Shown here: positions 13,801-28,800 of the stretch, in pieces | How the letters are laid out: each line of letters starts with the position of its first letter | Position numbering within the stretch: position 1 is the first letter of the stretch | Origin: Branchiostoma floridae | Lineage: Eukaryota > Chordata > Leptocardii > Amphioxiformes > Branchiostomatidae | DNA length: 64,000 bases | Assembly: GCF_000003815.2 (NCBI RefSeq) | Contig: NC_049996.1 | Coordinates: forward strand, 17,094,930-17,158,929 | Direction: 5' to 3' | Notes under the pieces: model-generated | Database searches by the model: none | Told to the model about the DNA's origin: nothing | Seen by the model: the letters and a program-made list of their open reading frames with translations, nothing else | Position numbers and translations under genes: made by a program

Positions 13801-16800
13801 TCAGGTGAGGCCTTATGTTTGAATTTTTAGTTGTTTCATCTGTAAAACGTTTTCAGGGCAGCTTCTGCAATTACTGAGAAGTTTGTTTGAACCTTTCTTT
13901 ATTCATGAAAGCTTAAATCGGCCATTTGTAATAATTTGGTACCTTGATCTTTTACGTGTTTGCTTCTAACATCATATCACAAAACAGCATCCGACTAAAA
14001 TTCTTAAAATTGTTCCATTTTAAAACGGAAGTAGGTTACCGCTTTCTGTATGCGCTGAAGAAAAGCTTGTTTTGTTGAAACTTCAGTTACCATGATGCAG
14101 CAACTACTTGAACTGCATTGGTATTGCACGATGTTTCATACGGAAATATGGTACGAAAAGACAGAAGAGACACAAAGCAACAATGTTGATAGCATATTGT
14201 ACACTGCTAACCGTGTGTTTTCGTGTTTTTCAGGATCTGTGAATTTGTTGTGGACGGTTTAACCACCGGCCCCGGCTACAGGTACCGGGTCAGCGCCGTG
14301 AACGACATCGGCATGGGCAAGCCGGCCGAGCTGCCTGGATGGTGCCAGGCTCGCGACATGGAGATCCCGCCTCTTATCAAGGTACATGAGGGCTTAGATG
14401 TACATGAAATAGCCTCTTCCTATAGACACAGGCCTTGGTTGGCAACCTACAGAGAGGAATGATTGACAGGGACGCATGGTCTGCCATCACAACTCGAGGC
14501 CAGATGGACTCGACTTAAGCAAGCAAGCTATAGCAACTGAGGCTGAAAAAAATGTCAGACTTTTCAGAGATGCATGGCAGTCTATAAAAGGACTCCCATT
14601 GAGATGGACGGATTGACTGAACAATTAGTGATCACAAAATACCCTATCTGGAACAAAACCATCTTATGGATATGATGCACACCTCATAATACAATGACAC
14701 TTTTGAATGTACATTGGCATTGCTTGATTCTGACATATGGTTAAAAAAGGTAGAAGACATTTCAAATTCCATCCGTATTGTCTTTGCCTCTGTCAAAAGG
14801 CTATTCCTTTGTAAACTTCACTGGCTGAACAGCCAAACCAATAGACATATCTAGAAGGCATGATGCTAATGTATTGTATATTCTCTCACAGGTGGACCCA
14901 AGCGCAGCCAAATCCATGAAGGTGCACGCCGGAAACCCCCTGCGCATCCAGGTGCCCTTATTCGGCAAACCCCAGCCCACAGCGACGTGGATTAAGGAGG
15001 ACAGTGACCTGGAGAACCGTTCCCAGGTGGAGACCACGGAGACGCACACCACCATCATGCTGCCGTCCTGCGACCGCAGGGACGCCGGCGTCTGGGAGAT
15101 GTTCGCCGAGAACGCCTTCGGAACCGCCTCATGGAGCATCAACGTCAAGGTCATGGGTACGTCAAAGGGATGTTGTCTCTAAAAATGTGACGATTAATGT
15201 TGCAAAGATGTGACTCAGGCGATTTTTTCCTTTCTGTACAACAATGTACAAATTGGCAACTTTTATACAAACCAAAACGTTTTGATTGAAAACAGCAATA
15301 TAAAGACTTGATTACATTAACAATCATCAGAAAAAAAGTATGTTTATCTGTTTTCTCTATTGTCCTAAAAAGATGATAACATATTCTCTTACTATTCCTC
15401 ATGTAACATGGTTATGCTGAATACCATACCGCATCAGCCACACGGTGATTTACATCATTCACCCAGACGGGAGACCTGGTGCATCCCCGTCTCGTATTCA
15501 GCTAAAAGAAAGGGATTGCCACCTCGTAAGTGGCAGTATAACCCAAACGGTGCTGTAATACACCGTATGACTATGACTATCTGCCTTTGCTACCACGTCA
15601 GTATGTAGTTTACATGTACATGTAATCTCTACCGCAGACACCCCTGGCGCACCCGAGAACATCGAGTGCAAGGGCGTGACCAGCAAGTCCTGCATCGTGG
15701 ACTGGGACCCGCCCAGCAAGGACGGCGGCAAGCCCGTCAACAACTACGTCCTGGAGAAGAAGATCGTCGGGCGCCACACCTGGTCCACGGTGGACGACAA
15801 CATCGTCAAGACGGCCTACACCGTCTACAACCTGATCGAGGGCAACCAGTACCTCTTCAGGATCATCGCCGAGAACGACTTCGGACACGGCGAGCCTGGA
15901 GAGCTGGATGCGCCAATCACGGCGGCCGACCCTGTCGGTGAGTAAAAGTTTCATTCTGCGCAGTTTTAACCTGCCTTTGGCTGGTACATCGGTTCTTCAC
16001 AGCTTTTCCAGTCATAGTGCCATTCTGCATATGTCTGTGCAGGCAGCTTCTCAATGTCACATACGTGATACCTGCGTCTTGCCTATTCAACGCAATGAAG
16101 GGACAATATAGAGAACTTTATTGCCATTTGTACATGGTACAATGTATGGCAACTATTATTACACAGAGTACAAATAGGTGTATAGAATAAGACCTAACAT
16201 CCTAATTAACATAACAATTACGATGTTTGATGAAGACTGCTTTTTACATTTGCAGACTAATTTGATGTAAAAAGTAGCGCAAAGCTGTCAGATGAATAGT
16301 CACATGCTTCTTTTATGTTATGTTGTAACCTAGACTGTGTTTCATATTTCATAACAATAACTTCCTTTGTGTCACATTTCCAGACCAACCCGACCCACCC
16401 AAGAAATTCGAGGTGACAGAAACGTCCCCAACCCACATCTCTCTCCGCTGGACCAAGCCGGACTATGACGGCGGGAGCCGCATCACCAGTTACATCGTGG
16501 AGATGCGCTTCACAGACAGCGAGGAGTGGGTGAAGTGTACACAGATCAACGCTCTGCGCTACACCATCACGGAGGTCATCCCTAACCAGGACTACATGCT
16601 CCGCATCTTCGCACAGAACACCGGAGCACAGAGCATCCCCAAGGAGATCGGACCAGTCACGGCCAAGGAGCCAATCAGTAAGCATCTTAAAGAGCTTGTT
16701 GTACTTAACTTTCCTATCTTTTGAACAGCATGAAAAGGACAAGATCTCCCTTCAAACTAGAGAACCTGTCTACAATGTTTCGTTTATGGAAACTGCCAAA

Positions 16801-19800
16801 GTTGTACTTAATGTTGTGTTTGAACCCTGTGAGCATCTCTTTGCATAAGAACTTGACATCCTTTGTTTATTTTGAGCCATGAATATCTTTGAGGTTTTTG
16901 ACTTGGAGCCGTTTTGCACCCTTTCCGTTTTAAACATTGTAATCTGCAGTAATACACACAATAATAACGGTTAAACTCTCCCATTTCTAGTGCCCGCTAC
17001 TCTGGACCTCTCAGCCATCCCCGGTGATGAGGTCATCGTGAAGCAGGGCTCTGATTGGACGATCAGCATCCCGTACCACGGCTACCCGGCACCCACCGCG
17101 CAGTGGTTCCGCGGCATGGGCAACCTCCGCGAGACGAACCGCGTGTCGACCAAGACGGGCGGCGGCGTGACCATGCTGAACATCCGGCAGGTGGTGAAGG
17201 CTGACGGCGGGAAGTACTCCGTACAGGTGTCCAACCCCGCCGGGTCCCAGACTGCAGATATTAACGTCAGGGTTATTGGTGAGGGTCCTCATGTCTTGAG
17301 ATTCTGAAATTCAACAATTCAATCAAGGCGATGTGAACTTTTTTCCTGTCAAAATTGACTAAGTCCTACTGTTTACGACACGGATGCTTTCTCGTGGCTC
17401 TTCTTTTCCTTACCGCTTTTTGACAGAGTGACAAAGTCACAAAATCACACTATTTCAATGCATCTGTTTTCTTTTACCTTCATAATTGAGAGTTTATTTG
17501 CAAAATCATGCCCGAAGGCTAATTGCACATACAGTCACGAAATAAGAGTACGGTCATTCAGTACAAGTAACAATACAAGTTCATTCCCAAAAGCCTGGCA
17601 ATAAACAGAGGTATGATGTGGCTTTCCAGCTAAAACCATCTTGTTGATAAAATGATAGGTATGATACTAACCATGTTTTCCATTGCAGGCCGCCCCGGTC
17701 CGCCCAACGGCCCAGTCGTGATTGAGGACGTCGCTCCGGAGAGCTGCGTCCTCAACTGGAAGCCTCCGACGGACGACGGCGGAAGTGACGTCACAAACTA
17801 CGTCATCGAGAAGTCTGACAACCGCGGCGCCACCTGGGTGTACGTGAGCTCCGGCGTGAAGCGCACTCAGCTGAAGGTGACAAAGCTGACCGAGAACAAG
17901 GAGTACCTGTTCAAGATCAGCGCCGAGAACCGCTTCGGTGTGGGCTCTCCACTCAAGTCAGAGTCTATGGTCGCCAAGCTGCCATATGGTAAGCATAGTT
18001 GTCAATGTTTAAACTTCGTTTTCATTGTTAAGTGTTCACTGATATGTTTTGAAATATTCTCAACTTTAAAACTACATTTAGGTCTATGGAAGAGCTAAGA
18101 TCCTTGTAATTCCAATTAAAGATATGTAACTTTTCATTAGCCTTATCATAAACCTTGGCATTACACAGATGTATAGAAACATTGTTTATACCAATATTGC
18201 TGTGGTAAAACACTGGCCGGGGATATAAGCATTCCTATCGTTTTGTGTATGAACAATTGGATTTATAGTCTTTTATGGAATCTTACAACATTTTCTCAAA
18301 CGTCTTGCAGATCCACCCAGTGAGCCAAGGAACCCCAAGGTGTCAGAGGTCAATAAGGACTCCATGACGATTACTTGGGAGGAGTCCGCCTCTGATGGCG
18401 GATCCGACATTACCGGATATATCGTGGAACGCAAGGAGAGGAACAGCAACCGATGGGTTAAGGTGACGAACTCTACTTACTATCGAGACAGGAGACAAGG
18501 CTGAACAGATGGATATCTATTGTTCGTTAGACGATTTAAACAGACAAAACAATATAATGAACCACAGGTCTCACCGGTACTACACAGAGATGTTGGCATG
18601 TAGCAAAGTATTGTTTTGTGATGACTATTGTGCTGCAGTGCCTCGCTTACCGTACATGTTTGTTCTTACGATTGAAAAAGTATGTTTCATAACTGATGGA
18701 CCAAATCTATGCTGACGGGTACACACTTGCTTTACAATATTCATTACAGACGGTGTTGAGCAAGTTATATGCTTGTAAAAATATTACCTGTAACTATTAC
18801 AACAGTTTATGCTACATGTGTAGTCATCTTGACAAGGATTATGTATCATAGGCTTATCAATTATTGCTCTTAAATGCTTCTCATCTTATGCCTGGACTCA
18901 TAAATGTGCTACTGTATATGCTAAAGAGGTAACCCAACACCATGTACTCTGTTCCCCCACAGATTAACCGTGTGCCGATGAAGCACCTGACAGTGCGCTC
19001 CATGAGCCTGCTGGAGGGTTGCGAGTACGAGCACCGCGTTATCGCCTACAACGCCGCGGGACCGAGCAAGCACAGCGAGGCCACGCCGCTCACCCTGGCC
19101 AAGGACCCCGTCACTGCGCCGCGCCGAGTCGAGGTGGTGGACATCTCGCGCTCGTCCGTGTCGCTGGAGTGGCTGGCGCCTGAGAGCGAGGGAGGAGCCA
19201 GGATAATCGGCTACTGGGTCGACAGGTATGTTCTTGTCTATAACATTAACCTCAAACAACCACTGGACACTGACAAATTCGAGGACTAAAAGAGGGTCTA
19301 CAGGCAAATTTTCTGTGTTTTTTGGTCGACCTTTTACCTACAACCGTAACCTCAAGCAATCACTAGCACATGAATATTTGACAAAGTCAAGAACTTATGT
19401 AGGATCAAGAGGTAAACTAGTTTTCAGTCAAATAAGCAATAGCTACTTAAAGTGACTGACTAAAAGATAGGTTGCAAAGTTGCAGATGAACTCAGTGCCT
19501 AACCGCCAATTGAATATGACTTAAGATGTTTTCCGATTCATTTTAGCAGAATCTATGGAAAAAAAACATGATTCTTAACAATTGGGTTCCATTTTTCCGA
19601 TGCAGATTCAACCCAGAAGAGGCGAAGTGGATCACCTGTAACCAGATCATGATCCCGTCGTCCGAGCGGCACTTCACGGTGAAGGGCCTGCGCCAGGGCA
19701 GCAAGTACCAGTTCCGCGTCAGGGCCAAGAACGCCGCTGGCATCATCAGTGCGCCTTCCGACGAGACCATCCCGGTCATCTGCAAGGATGATCTTCGTGA

Positions 19801-22800
19801 GTGGACTTTGAGATCCCTTTTTAGAAACGATCTAATATCTAACATTCCATACATGTACGGAAGCATGAAAAGCAGTTGAAATGGCAACTTGACTTATGTC
19901 ATGCTGCACGTGTCACAGGAAATGTATTTCTATTTGGGTAGAAACCAGAAACAAGATTTAACTTAACATGCAGGTAGTCAAAATAAGTAAAATTTCGCCT
20001 TTTTTATCCGTATTACGTGGTCCAGGATGGTATTCCTCTAAATGGAATTGTAGCACACAAAAAATGACATAGACTATGCACTTTCCACTATGTCATAGAT
20101 GTTTTTTCCCCTTCCCACAGAGCCACCAAATGTGAGCTTGGCCTACATGACCAAGGACACCATGACCTTCAAGGCTGGAGAGGACATGGATCTGAGCATG
20201 TCCGTGAAGGGCAAACCTGTGCCTGACATCGTCTGGATGAAGGGCATCCGGCCGCTCGTCAAGAGCGACAGGTGAACTGATCATCCTTACCTTAAACTGA
20301 TTAGAGATGTAGAAATAATGCTGTTGTCATCTGCCGCAAGGATTTTGTGTTATGCTATGTTGAACAGTAATATAGTAGTTCAGTAATAGTAGCAAATCAA
20401 CATTTTTTTCCTGGATTTTTCATTCATGGTTACATCCAGAAACAAGTTCCTAAGTTCTTTTATTACGAGGATGTTATCAAATTTTCTGTGATGATTCACT
20501 AAGGCTTTTTGTTTCCTTCCAGACTTACATTCAAGATGTCCGGCAAGATTTCGACCATGTCTGTGAGGAAGGTTGTGCGTGCAGACAGCGGAGAGTACAC
20601 CCTCCAGGCCAAGAGCCTGTGTGGGGAGGCCAAGCAGACCATCAAAGTCTCTGTCATGGGTACGTGTCTATGTAGATTGTTTCTGATGCGTTAAAATAAC
20701 GGCTCTTATTAGCTTCTGTAAAAGTAACCCTTAGCAGAGAAGTTGAAGATAGCTTTCAATCGTTGTCCCATAAATCCAATGGGATGTATTACACGACAAA
20801 CTATGCTCGTGGACGACACAGAATTATGTATATTGTGAACTTCAGTGTGATACATTCCGGAGAGCTTTAGAGGGATTGCAGACACTACAAAAACATCTGC
20901 CACACTGAGTCTTTCTGTTATACAAGCCTATATACTACCAGGTATATAACAACTTCAACTGTTATATTCCAGACGTTCCCGGAGTCCCAATAGACCTTGC
21001 CACAGGTGAGGTGACACCTGAGTTTGCCACCATCACCTGGCAGCCACCCGAGGATGACGGCGGGATTGCCGTGACCAGCTTCACGGTGGAGCGCTGCGAC
21101 GCCAAGGCACCGGACGCCTGGATGAAGGTCAGTAGCGCCGTCAGGAAGACGTCGTACAAGATTACGCGTCTGACGGCCGGTGCTAGCTACCTCTTCCGCG
21201 TCCGGGCGCAGAACTTCAACGGCATCGGTCCTGCGGCGACGATCGGCCCGATCATCGCCAAGTGGGCGTTCGGTAAGCCATTCTCTTCTCTTGTACTTTC
21301 TGAATCGGACTTTTGTTCTCCTTGATGTAGCTTTGAAAAGAATGACGCAAACATTATAAGTGCCACTATTGAGTCAAGTAATATAGAACTACAGTTCTCT
21401 ATTTCGTCATTTCCGTTACTCAACTAAAGGCAGGCTGTTAATCAACTAAAGACAATCTGTGATCAGAAATGTCTTATTGGTATCAATGGGTACAGTTCTA
21501 TTTCAATGAAACTGCGACAATTAGAACTGCCTTTTCTTTACTCCATGCAGCCAAGTGATCCAGGAATTGTTGACAAAAAAAATAGGAGCGAGAGCTAACT
21601 TTGTTGTTACCCTCTCTAGATGTGCCGACCGCACCAGTAAACCTGAAGGTCAGTAACGTGACCAAGGACTCCATCACCATCACATGGCAGGAGCCTGACA
21701 GCGACGGAGGCAGCCCCATCACAGGTCAGTCAAACATTTTTCACCTTTACCCCTAACCCATCATAGGTCATCCCATCACCTTTCGCATTTGGTGTACTGG
21801 TACCAGGACTGTGAGATCTCGTTGAGTTTCTGTTCATTGTAAAGAAAGGCATCCAAATAAGTTTTGGAAAGGTTCATGGTAAAGAAAGGCATCCAAATAA
21901 CCAACTGTTGAACATGTTTGTTGAGTCTAATTTTCTAAGACATAATCAACGTGGCATAATTTGTGTTTGTGGGAACCATGATTGTTTCTAACCTGAACCA
22001 AACCCTCCCCAGGCTACCACATCGAGCGCAAGGAGCGCACGTCTGTCCGCTGGCAGCGCCAGACCCGCTTGGCCCTCGGGCCGAGCGAACTGACCTATCT
22101 CGCAGACGACCTGATCGAAGATCTGGACTACGAGTTCAGGGTCATTGCCATGAACGCTGCTGGGTTGTCCCCGGCAACCAAGGCGACCCCGCCCACCATG
22201 TGTACTACCCCACCAGGTACGAACATATCTATTTATCAAGACATGTACGATAGGGCAAGTCATCTGCGTTCAGGTAATCCTGGAACTACACTTCACACCA
22301 GGAACATAATGAAAAGTTTAGTGCAAAATATATGTTTGCATGAGAAAAAGCATTAACAGTCCAAGCAAGTTAGAAAATATATAAATTTTGACTTTGAGGT
22401 AAAAAGTGATGCTGTGTGAACATTTTAAACATCGTTGGAACAGAAAGACAACAACACAGACAACAGTATAAGAATGAAAAACGATGCATATTCATGACTT
22501 CGTGCTCATCTTATTTTTTTGTGTTTCACAGGCAAGCCTGGCAAACCAATCAACCCCGAGTGCAAGGACACGACTCGCTCGACTGTGTCGCTGAAGTGGT
22601 CTCCTCCAGAGAAGGACGGAGGCAGCCGCATCATCGGCTACGTCATCGAGGCGCGCAAGATCGACAGCGAGGACTGGTTCAAGGTGCACCAGAAGTCGAC
22701 CATCAGAGACACGCAGTACGTGGCCGAGAACCTGAAAGAGAACGATGCGCTGTTGTTCCGCGTCAGCGCCGTGAACATGATCCTGATGGGAGACCCCGAG

Positions 22801-25800
22801 CCCGTGCCGGGCTTCGTGCAGGTGCGTGACCTCACGCAACCCCCGGAGGTGTTCCTGGACTCCAGCCTGAAGAGGATGGTCAAGTTCAACGCCGGAGCAC
22901 CGCTCCGACTGGTGGCCAGCATCCGTGGCAGGCCCATGCCTGAGTGCAGGTATGTGTGGTCTACGTAGTTAGCTGGAAAGTTCCCTGTTGGTAGAAATCA
23001 CTCTGAAGCAAAGTTGCACTGTGATTGCTCATTTCTTGACAAAGACTTGTCAAGGAAGTTGGACCGTCGAATTTTGTGTGCTGCCGATTACGATCCAATG
23101 TTTTGTGTAGACGTGAAGACAATTACAGTTTAACTCTGTTTAAGATGGACTAAGTGATATTTTGGATAGGAACCTATATGTGGAATAACAGCAGCATGTT
23201 TTATATTGATAATTGATACATGCACAAACTGTTAACTCATGGGATACCATATTAAATCTGATGCAGATCAATACGAATGTTTCTTGAACTACTTTTGATG
23301 CCACCTTAGGCAAGTGTCAGTCCTCGTCCAGATGTAGCAATATAAGTCTTGATAATCTCTGTAGATATTTCTGTAGCTACATCAATCTGACCGCCACATT
23401 GTTGCAGGTGGGAGAAGGAGGACAGTGACCTGCCGAACCGCTCCAAAACTGAGACGGTGGACAACATCACCCAGCTGGTGATCCCCAGCTGCGACAGGCG
23501 CGACGCCGGAAGGTTCGACCTGACCGTGGAGAACGCGCACGGCTCCGTCACGGTCGCCATCATGGTCAAGGTCATGGGTACGTTTGACTGAACAAATCTG
23601 GATGTAGAAAAACAATGTGATTTTAAGTATGAAACATTACAAGTTTAAGACTTTATGGAAATGATATCTGCGCAGTGTATCAGTCATCAGTTAAAGGTCG
23701 ACTTGGTCGACTGAAAATTTGGGGCGTTTTTCTTGAGTTGGAAGAAAGCTCGAAACTATTTACCTATAAAGTGGCATCCAGATTACACAGAAGGCTCTGA
23801 CTTCATCTTGCAACTGATTAGCACAGCAACAATAAATACGGCTTCATAGCTTGAAGAAGAAAGATTTCATTTGCAAAAAAACATCAAGACAAGATATGTC
23901 TTTTATAAGAAAAGTCTAATGCTGCGCTGCTATCTACGTCACAGCTATTACTGATACCTGGCTGCTCTAACGATGTTCTCTCCTTCCTCCAGACACACCT
24001 GGCGCACCTGAGAACATTGAGGTGAAGGGCGTAACACGATCCTCTTGTATCGTGGACTGGGACCCGCCCAGCAAGGATGGTGGCAAGCCTGTGAACAACT
24101 ACATCCTGGAGAAACGCCAGGTGAGAATTGACTCAGCTTTGTCACTATAAATGTGTCTGGATGTGTATCTGCAACATTATATGATGTACTCGTTTTGCAG
24201 TCACTAATAAAGAAATTGAGTGAAAACATTTGGAAACTAATTCGCGATAGCTACTTTAAATTTGTTTTAACCATTTTCTACACTGTTTTTTGTTTGCTTG
24301 GACAGTGTTTTACTCATTAGTCTAACTTCTGCCTCTGTGCACAGGTTGGCCGTACCACGTGGACAACGGTTGATGCCAACATCGTGAAGACAGCCTACAC
24401 CATCAGCAACCTGGTGGAGGGCAACAAGTACAACTTCCGCATCATCGCGGTCAACGACTTCGGCCCCGGCGCACCCGGAGATACCGAGGAGCCCACCCTG
24501 GCCCAGGACCCTGTTGGTAAGTCATCTGCCTGGTCTTCCTGTTTCTTTAAGGAAGCACGTGGTAAAGTTGTGCATTTTGTTCGTATTTGACCACGTGAAG
24601 ATCTCAGTCACTTGGATTGCAACATAAGATAAAAATATGTAAGCCGTACTTTGAAATAGTTTGCAATAGTATGCTTCGTGTGGTGGACTAGTATAGTAGC
24701 TTGTAGATATAGATGCCAGTGCTCTCTAGTTTATGATTGACATGGAATTTTCGTTAACTAGTAACTCACCAACGTGCTCTCTGCACTTTTCCAGACCAAC
24801 CATCTCTTCCCAAGAATGTACGGATTACCGAGATTACCCCGACTCACATCTCCCTCCGCTGGAACAAACCGGACTATGACGGCGGGAGCCGCATCACGAG
24901 TTACATTGTGACCAAGCGCTTCACTGATAGTGAGGAATGGGAGAAGTGTACGCAGATCAACGCGCTGCGCTACACCGTGGCGGACCTGATCCCCAACCAG
25001 GAGTACGTGTTCCGCGTGTTCGCGCAGAACATGGGCGCGGTCAGCCCGCCTGCTGAGGTCGGGCCGGTCATCGCCAGGGAACAGCTGGGTACGTACAACT
25101 CTAATCTTGTTTTAGCTTGTGGAAGGCTATTCTCCCACAGATAGAGTATGTAGGTAAAGTACACGCTTAAACTTTGAGCAATGGACATTTGTCCCATTTG
25201 GATCACTACTTCTACAATGTATTTCCCGAGGGACCGCAGCCCTGAGGCTATGCAAGCTGGATAAAAAGAGCAACAGCGACCAGAATTTGAGCTATAGGTA
25301 ATTGGAACTGATAATTGAAATTAAATCTTCAAACAACTGAATTCAGATTACTCTTCTGCAAGTGCAAATGAACATTTTTGCCCTGAAAAGTCAGATTGAC
25401 AGATTTCTATGGGAATGCTAATCTATGATAATTAGCACTGACCACAATATCATTCTCTCCCGTTAGCTCCGGGATCTATTGACATGGAGGCCCTTCCCTC
25501 TGACGAGATCGTCCTGAAGGAGGGAGCAGACCTGGTGGTGGACGTGCCGTTCGGCGGAGCTCCTCGCCCCAAGGTCACCTGGAAGAAGGGCATGGGCGAG
25601 CTGCGTGAGACGGACCGCGTCTCCACTAAAGCCTCCAACGGAACTGCGCAGCTCATCTTCAAGAAGTGCATGAAGGTAACTGTCTGAAAAATTCCAAAGT
25701 AGTTGTTTAATAAGCGTTGGTATCATATTACACTAGTAATCTAAAACTGAAAACATCTGTTTGCCTCAATTGTTATCATCTTGATTTGAGTGTGTATTCA

Positions 25801-28800
25801 TTCATGCATTTATATCTTTCGATAAACCACATGTGTACGAAACTGTATCAAACTATATGCAATTTTCCTTTAACAATCGATGATACATCTCGACAGCATT
25901 TTCAAGCAACAACAAAAATTCGTCAGCTTAACTGTTGTGTATTGTTCCAGGCTGATGCTGGACGCTACAACATTACTGTTGAAAACGAGCTCGGCTCACA
26001 GGAAGCTGACATCAACATCCGGGTCATAGGTCGCCCAGGCGCGCCTTCCGGCCCCGTTGAGTTCGAGGACGTCACACCTGAATCGCTGACTATGAACTGG
26101 AAGGCTCCGACGGACGACGGCGGAAGTGACGTCAGCAACTACGTTGTTGAGAAGTCTGACAACCGCGGCGCGACGTGGACCTACGTCAGCATGGGCGTGA
26201 AGCGTACGTCACTGCGCATCACCAAGCTGAAGGAGTACACCGAGTACCTCTTCAGGATCAGCGCAGAGAACAAGTTCGGAGTCGGGCCGCCACTGAGGTC
26301 CAACTCTGTCATTGCCAAATATCCATATGGTGAGTCTCTATCACAGCCACAACCACTCAAAACACATCCTCTTGAACTCTTTTATGGATGAAGTTGTACT
26401 TACAAGAATTCTTGAGATACTCAAGAGTTAGAAAATAATCATAAATTTCAAACATGGATTAGGAATGAACTGTTAAAGAACTTATAATTGTACTAGATGT
26501 TTCATTTAACATGGTTGTGTTCCACCACTCCAGATGTGCCATCGCCGCCTGGTGAGCCGCACGTCTCTGTGCTCAACACGACCAAGGAGTCGATGGTTGT
26601 TGAATGGACCGCCTCCACTGATGATGGTGGCTCTGAAATTACCGGCTACATCGTGGAACGGCGGGAACGCACCAGCCAACGCTGGATGAAGGTGAGCTGC
26701 GTACTTCGAATGCTTGATCCAACTACACTAGAAGTGATTGGCGTAAACTACTGCCCTACTTGCCCTAGTTAGACAGATACCCATAAGTTTAAAGGACGTC
26801 TTACAACGTTGAGTGTTATAGCACTTCTATGACCACGCAAATCATGAATGTTTTTGTCCGTACTACAAGCCACAAGCGGTTTGATAAAACGTCACGAGTT
26901 GTGATTACATATGCATTGTGCTGTTGCAGAAACTTTGCACCCGAAATTGCGACAAACTAGATATAAGATGTTAATACGTTTGTCTTCCTTCGCGTCTTCA
27001 GGTGAATCGTGGGCTGATTAAGAAGCTGAGTATCCAGACCACTGGCCTACTGGAGGGTAAGGAGTACGAGTTCCGTATCTTCGCCTTTAACGCGGCCGGA
27101 GCGAGCAAGCCCAGCGAAAATTCGCCGTTCTACCGCGCCATGGACCCCGTCGGAGTGCCGAAGGACGTCACGGTTACGGCCGTGACCCGGGCCTCCGTCA
27201 GCCTGCACTGGCACCCACCAACCACAGGTCAGTCTTCTTTATTATCCTTGGGACACACTGAATAAAGATTTCGGTTCTGGATAACTGCAGCATGTAAAGA
27301 GTCAGAGTGAGAAGTCAGTGCCAAATGTATCGACCTGAAATACGACATCTTAAAATCTACACTTGTAAAGAGAGCTTGTTACATATATCGTCATTCTTTG
27401 CTCATCAGCTTATACATTCTAAATGTGTCCAAAGTTTTTGCATACAAACCTAAAAGTTATGGTAGCAGGATGTGCAATTTATAAGTAAATATGGGAATCA
27501 TCTTAACTCATGACTAATCATGACTTGGATTGGCTTGACAAGATGGCCTATCTCCTTGGTGCTGACGTGCCTTCCCCGGCTTTATTTGCATGTGCACCTC
27601 TGGCCTGTATCTGTATTTGTGTATCTAAGTACATGTACTTTGCAAGGATGAGTTCTGGAGGACCAGGAGAGATGGAGTGTGACTAGCTCGCCCAGATAGC
27701 AATGTACTGTAAAAAATGTATACCCTTAGGCATGACAGACCAACTGACTTACCACGTTCTCCTCACAGATGGAGGTGCCCGCATCATCGGGTACATCGTG
27801 GAGAGGAAGGGCGTGAACGAGAAGAGCTGGACCCAGGTGCACGTGGGCGTCATCAGCGAGCGCGAGTACCAGGTCAAGGGTCTGAAGACCAACGAGCGGT
27901 ACCAGTTCCGTGTGGTGGCGAAGAACGCGGCGGGCATCAGGAGCCTGCCGTCCGAGCCCACCACGCCGGTCGTCTGCAAGGACGAGATCGGTGAGAAAAA
28001 CGCTCTTCTGAGGCGTCTTCTAGTTATAGTAATAGATTTAACGTTACTCCAACACAAAAATTGGGACTCAAATTTATCAGAAAACCTTTGTCTGCAAGGA
28101 CGAGGTCGGTGAGAAAAATGCTGTTCTGAGACGTCTTCTACTTATCATAAAGGGTTTAAGGTTACCCCAACACATGACACCACGCACCGAATTTTTCAAT
28201 CAGTGCTCTAGTCTTCCTCAGGATGACTGAAGATCTGATTGCTCAGTGCATGTAAAAGTAGAATATCTTTTATTCAGCATGCTTGTAGATCTCTCTGTTT
28301 ATGTTATGAACATTTTGTATTGTGAGCCTTGCTGTAAAAAGTTGAAATTGATGTAGATGAAGAAGACTTCGTCAACTCGTTTAGTTTTTAATCTGTAAAA
28401 TGATGGAAAATCGGGAAACGTACTTGGTATACCATTCAATCCACTTTCTGCTCAAGCAAAAAATACCATAGTTTGACTTTTGCAGGATATTTCTAATTGC
28501 TGTTTGTGATTTTCCATGTCTCCTTCAGCGCCCCCAACCGTTAAGCTGGACTACAAACTGAAGGATGTACTGACGATCCACCGCGGCCAGCCGCTGCACG
28601 TGCTGTTCCACGTCAAGGGCAAGCCTGTGCCGGAGATCTCATGGACCAAGAACAAGAAGGTACAATCAAAGATAGAAATCCTAGCAGTTCTTACCGGTAC
28701 TGCAGCTTTGGTGCCTTACTCAGATGTCCATTTATTCTCAATTCCTTAAAAAGAAAACTTACTTCTAGTGCTGTAAATCTATAATTATAAATTACACGAT

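Noticed and set aside
22416-22829. Long open frame overlapping exon 40 in a different reading frame
   Set aside because: Arg/His-rich shadow of the GC-rich exon; the other frame gives a clear Fn3.
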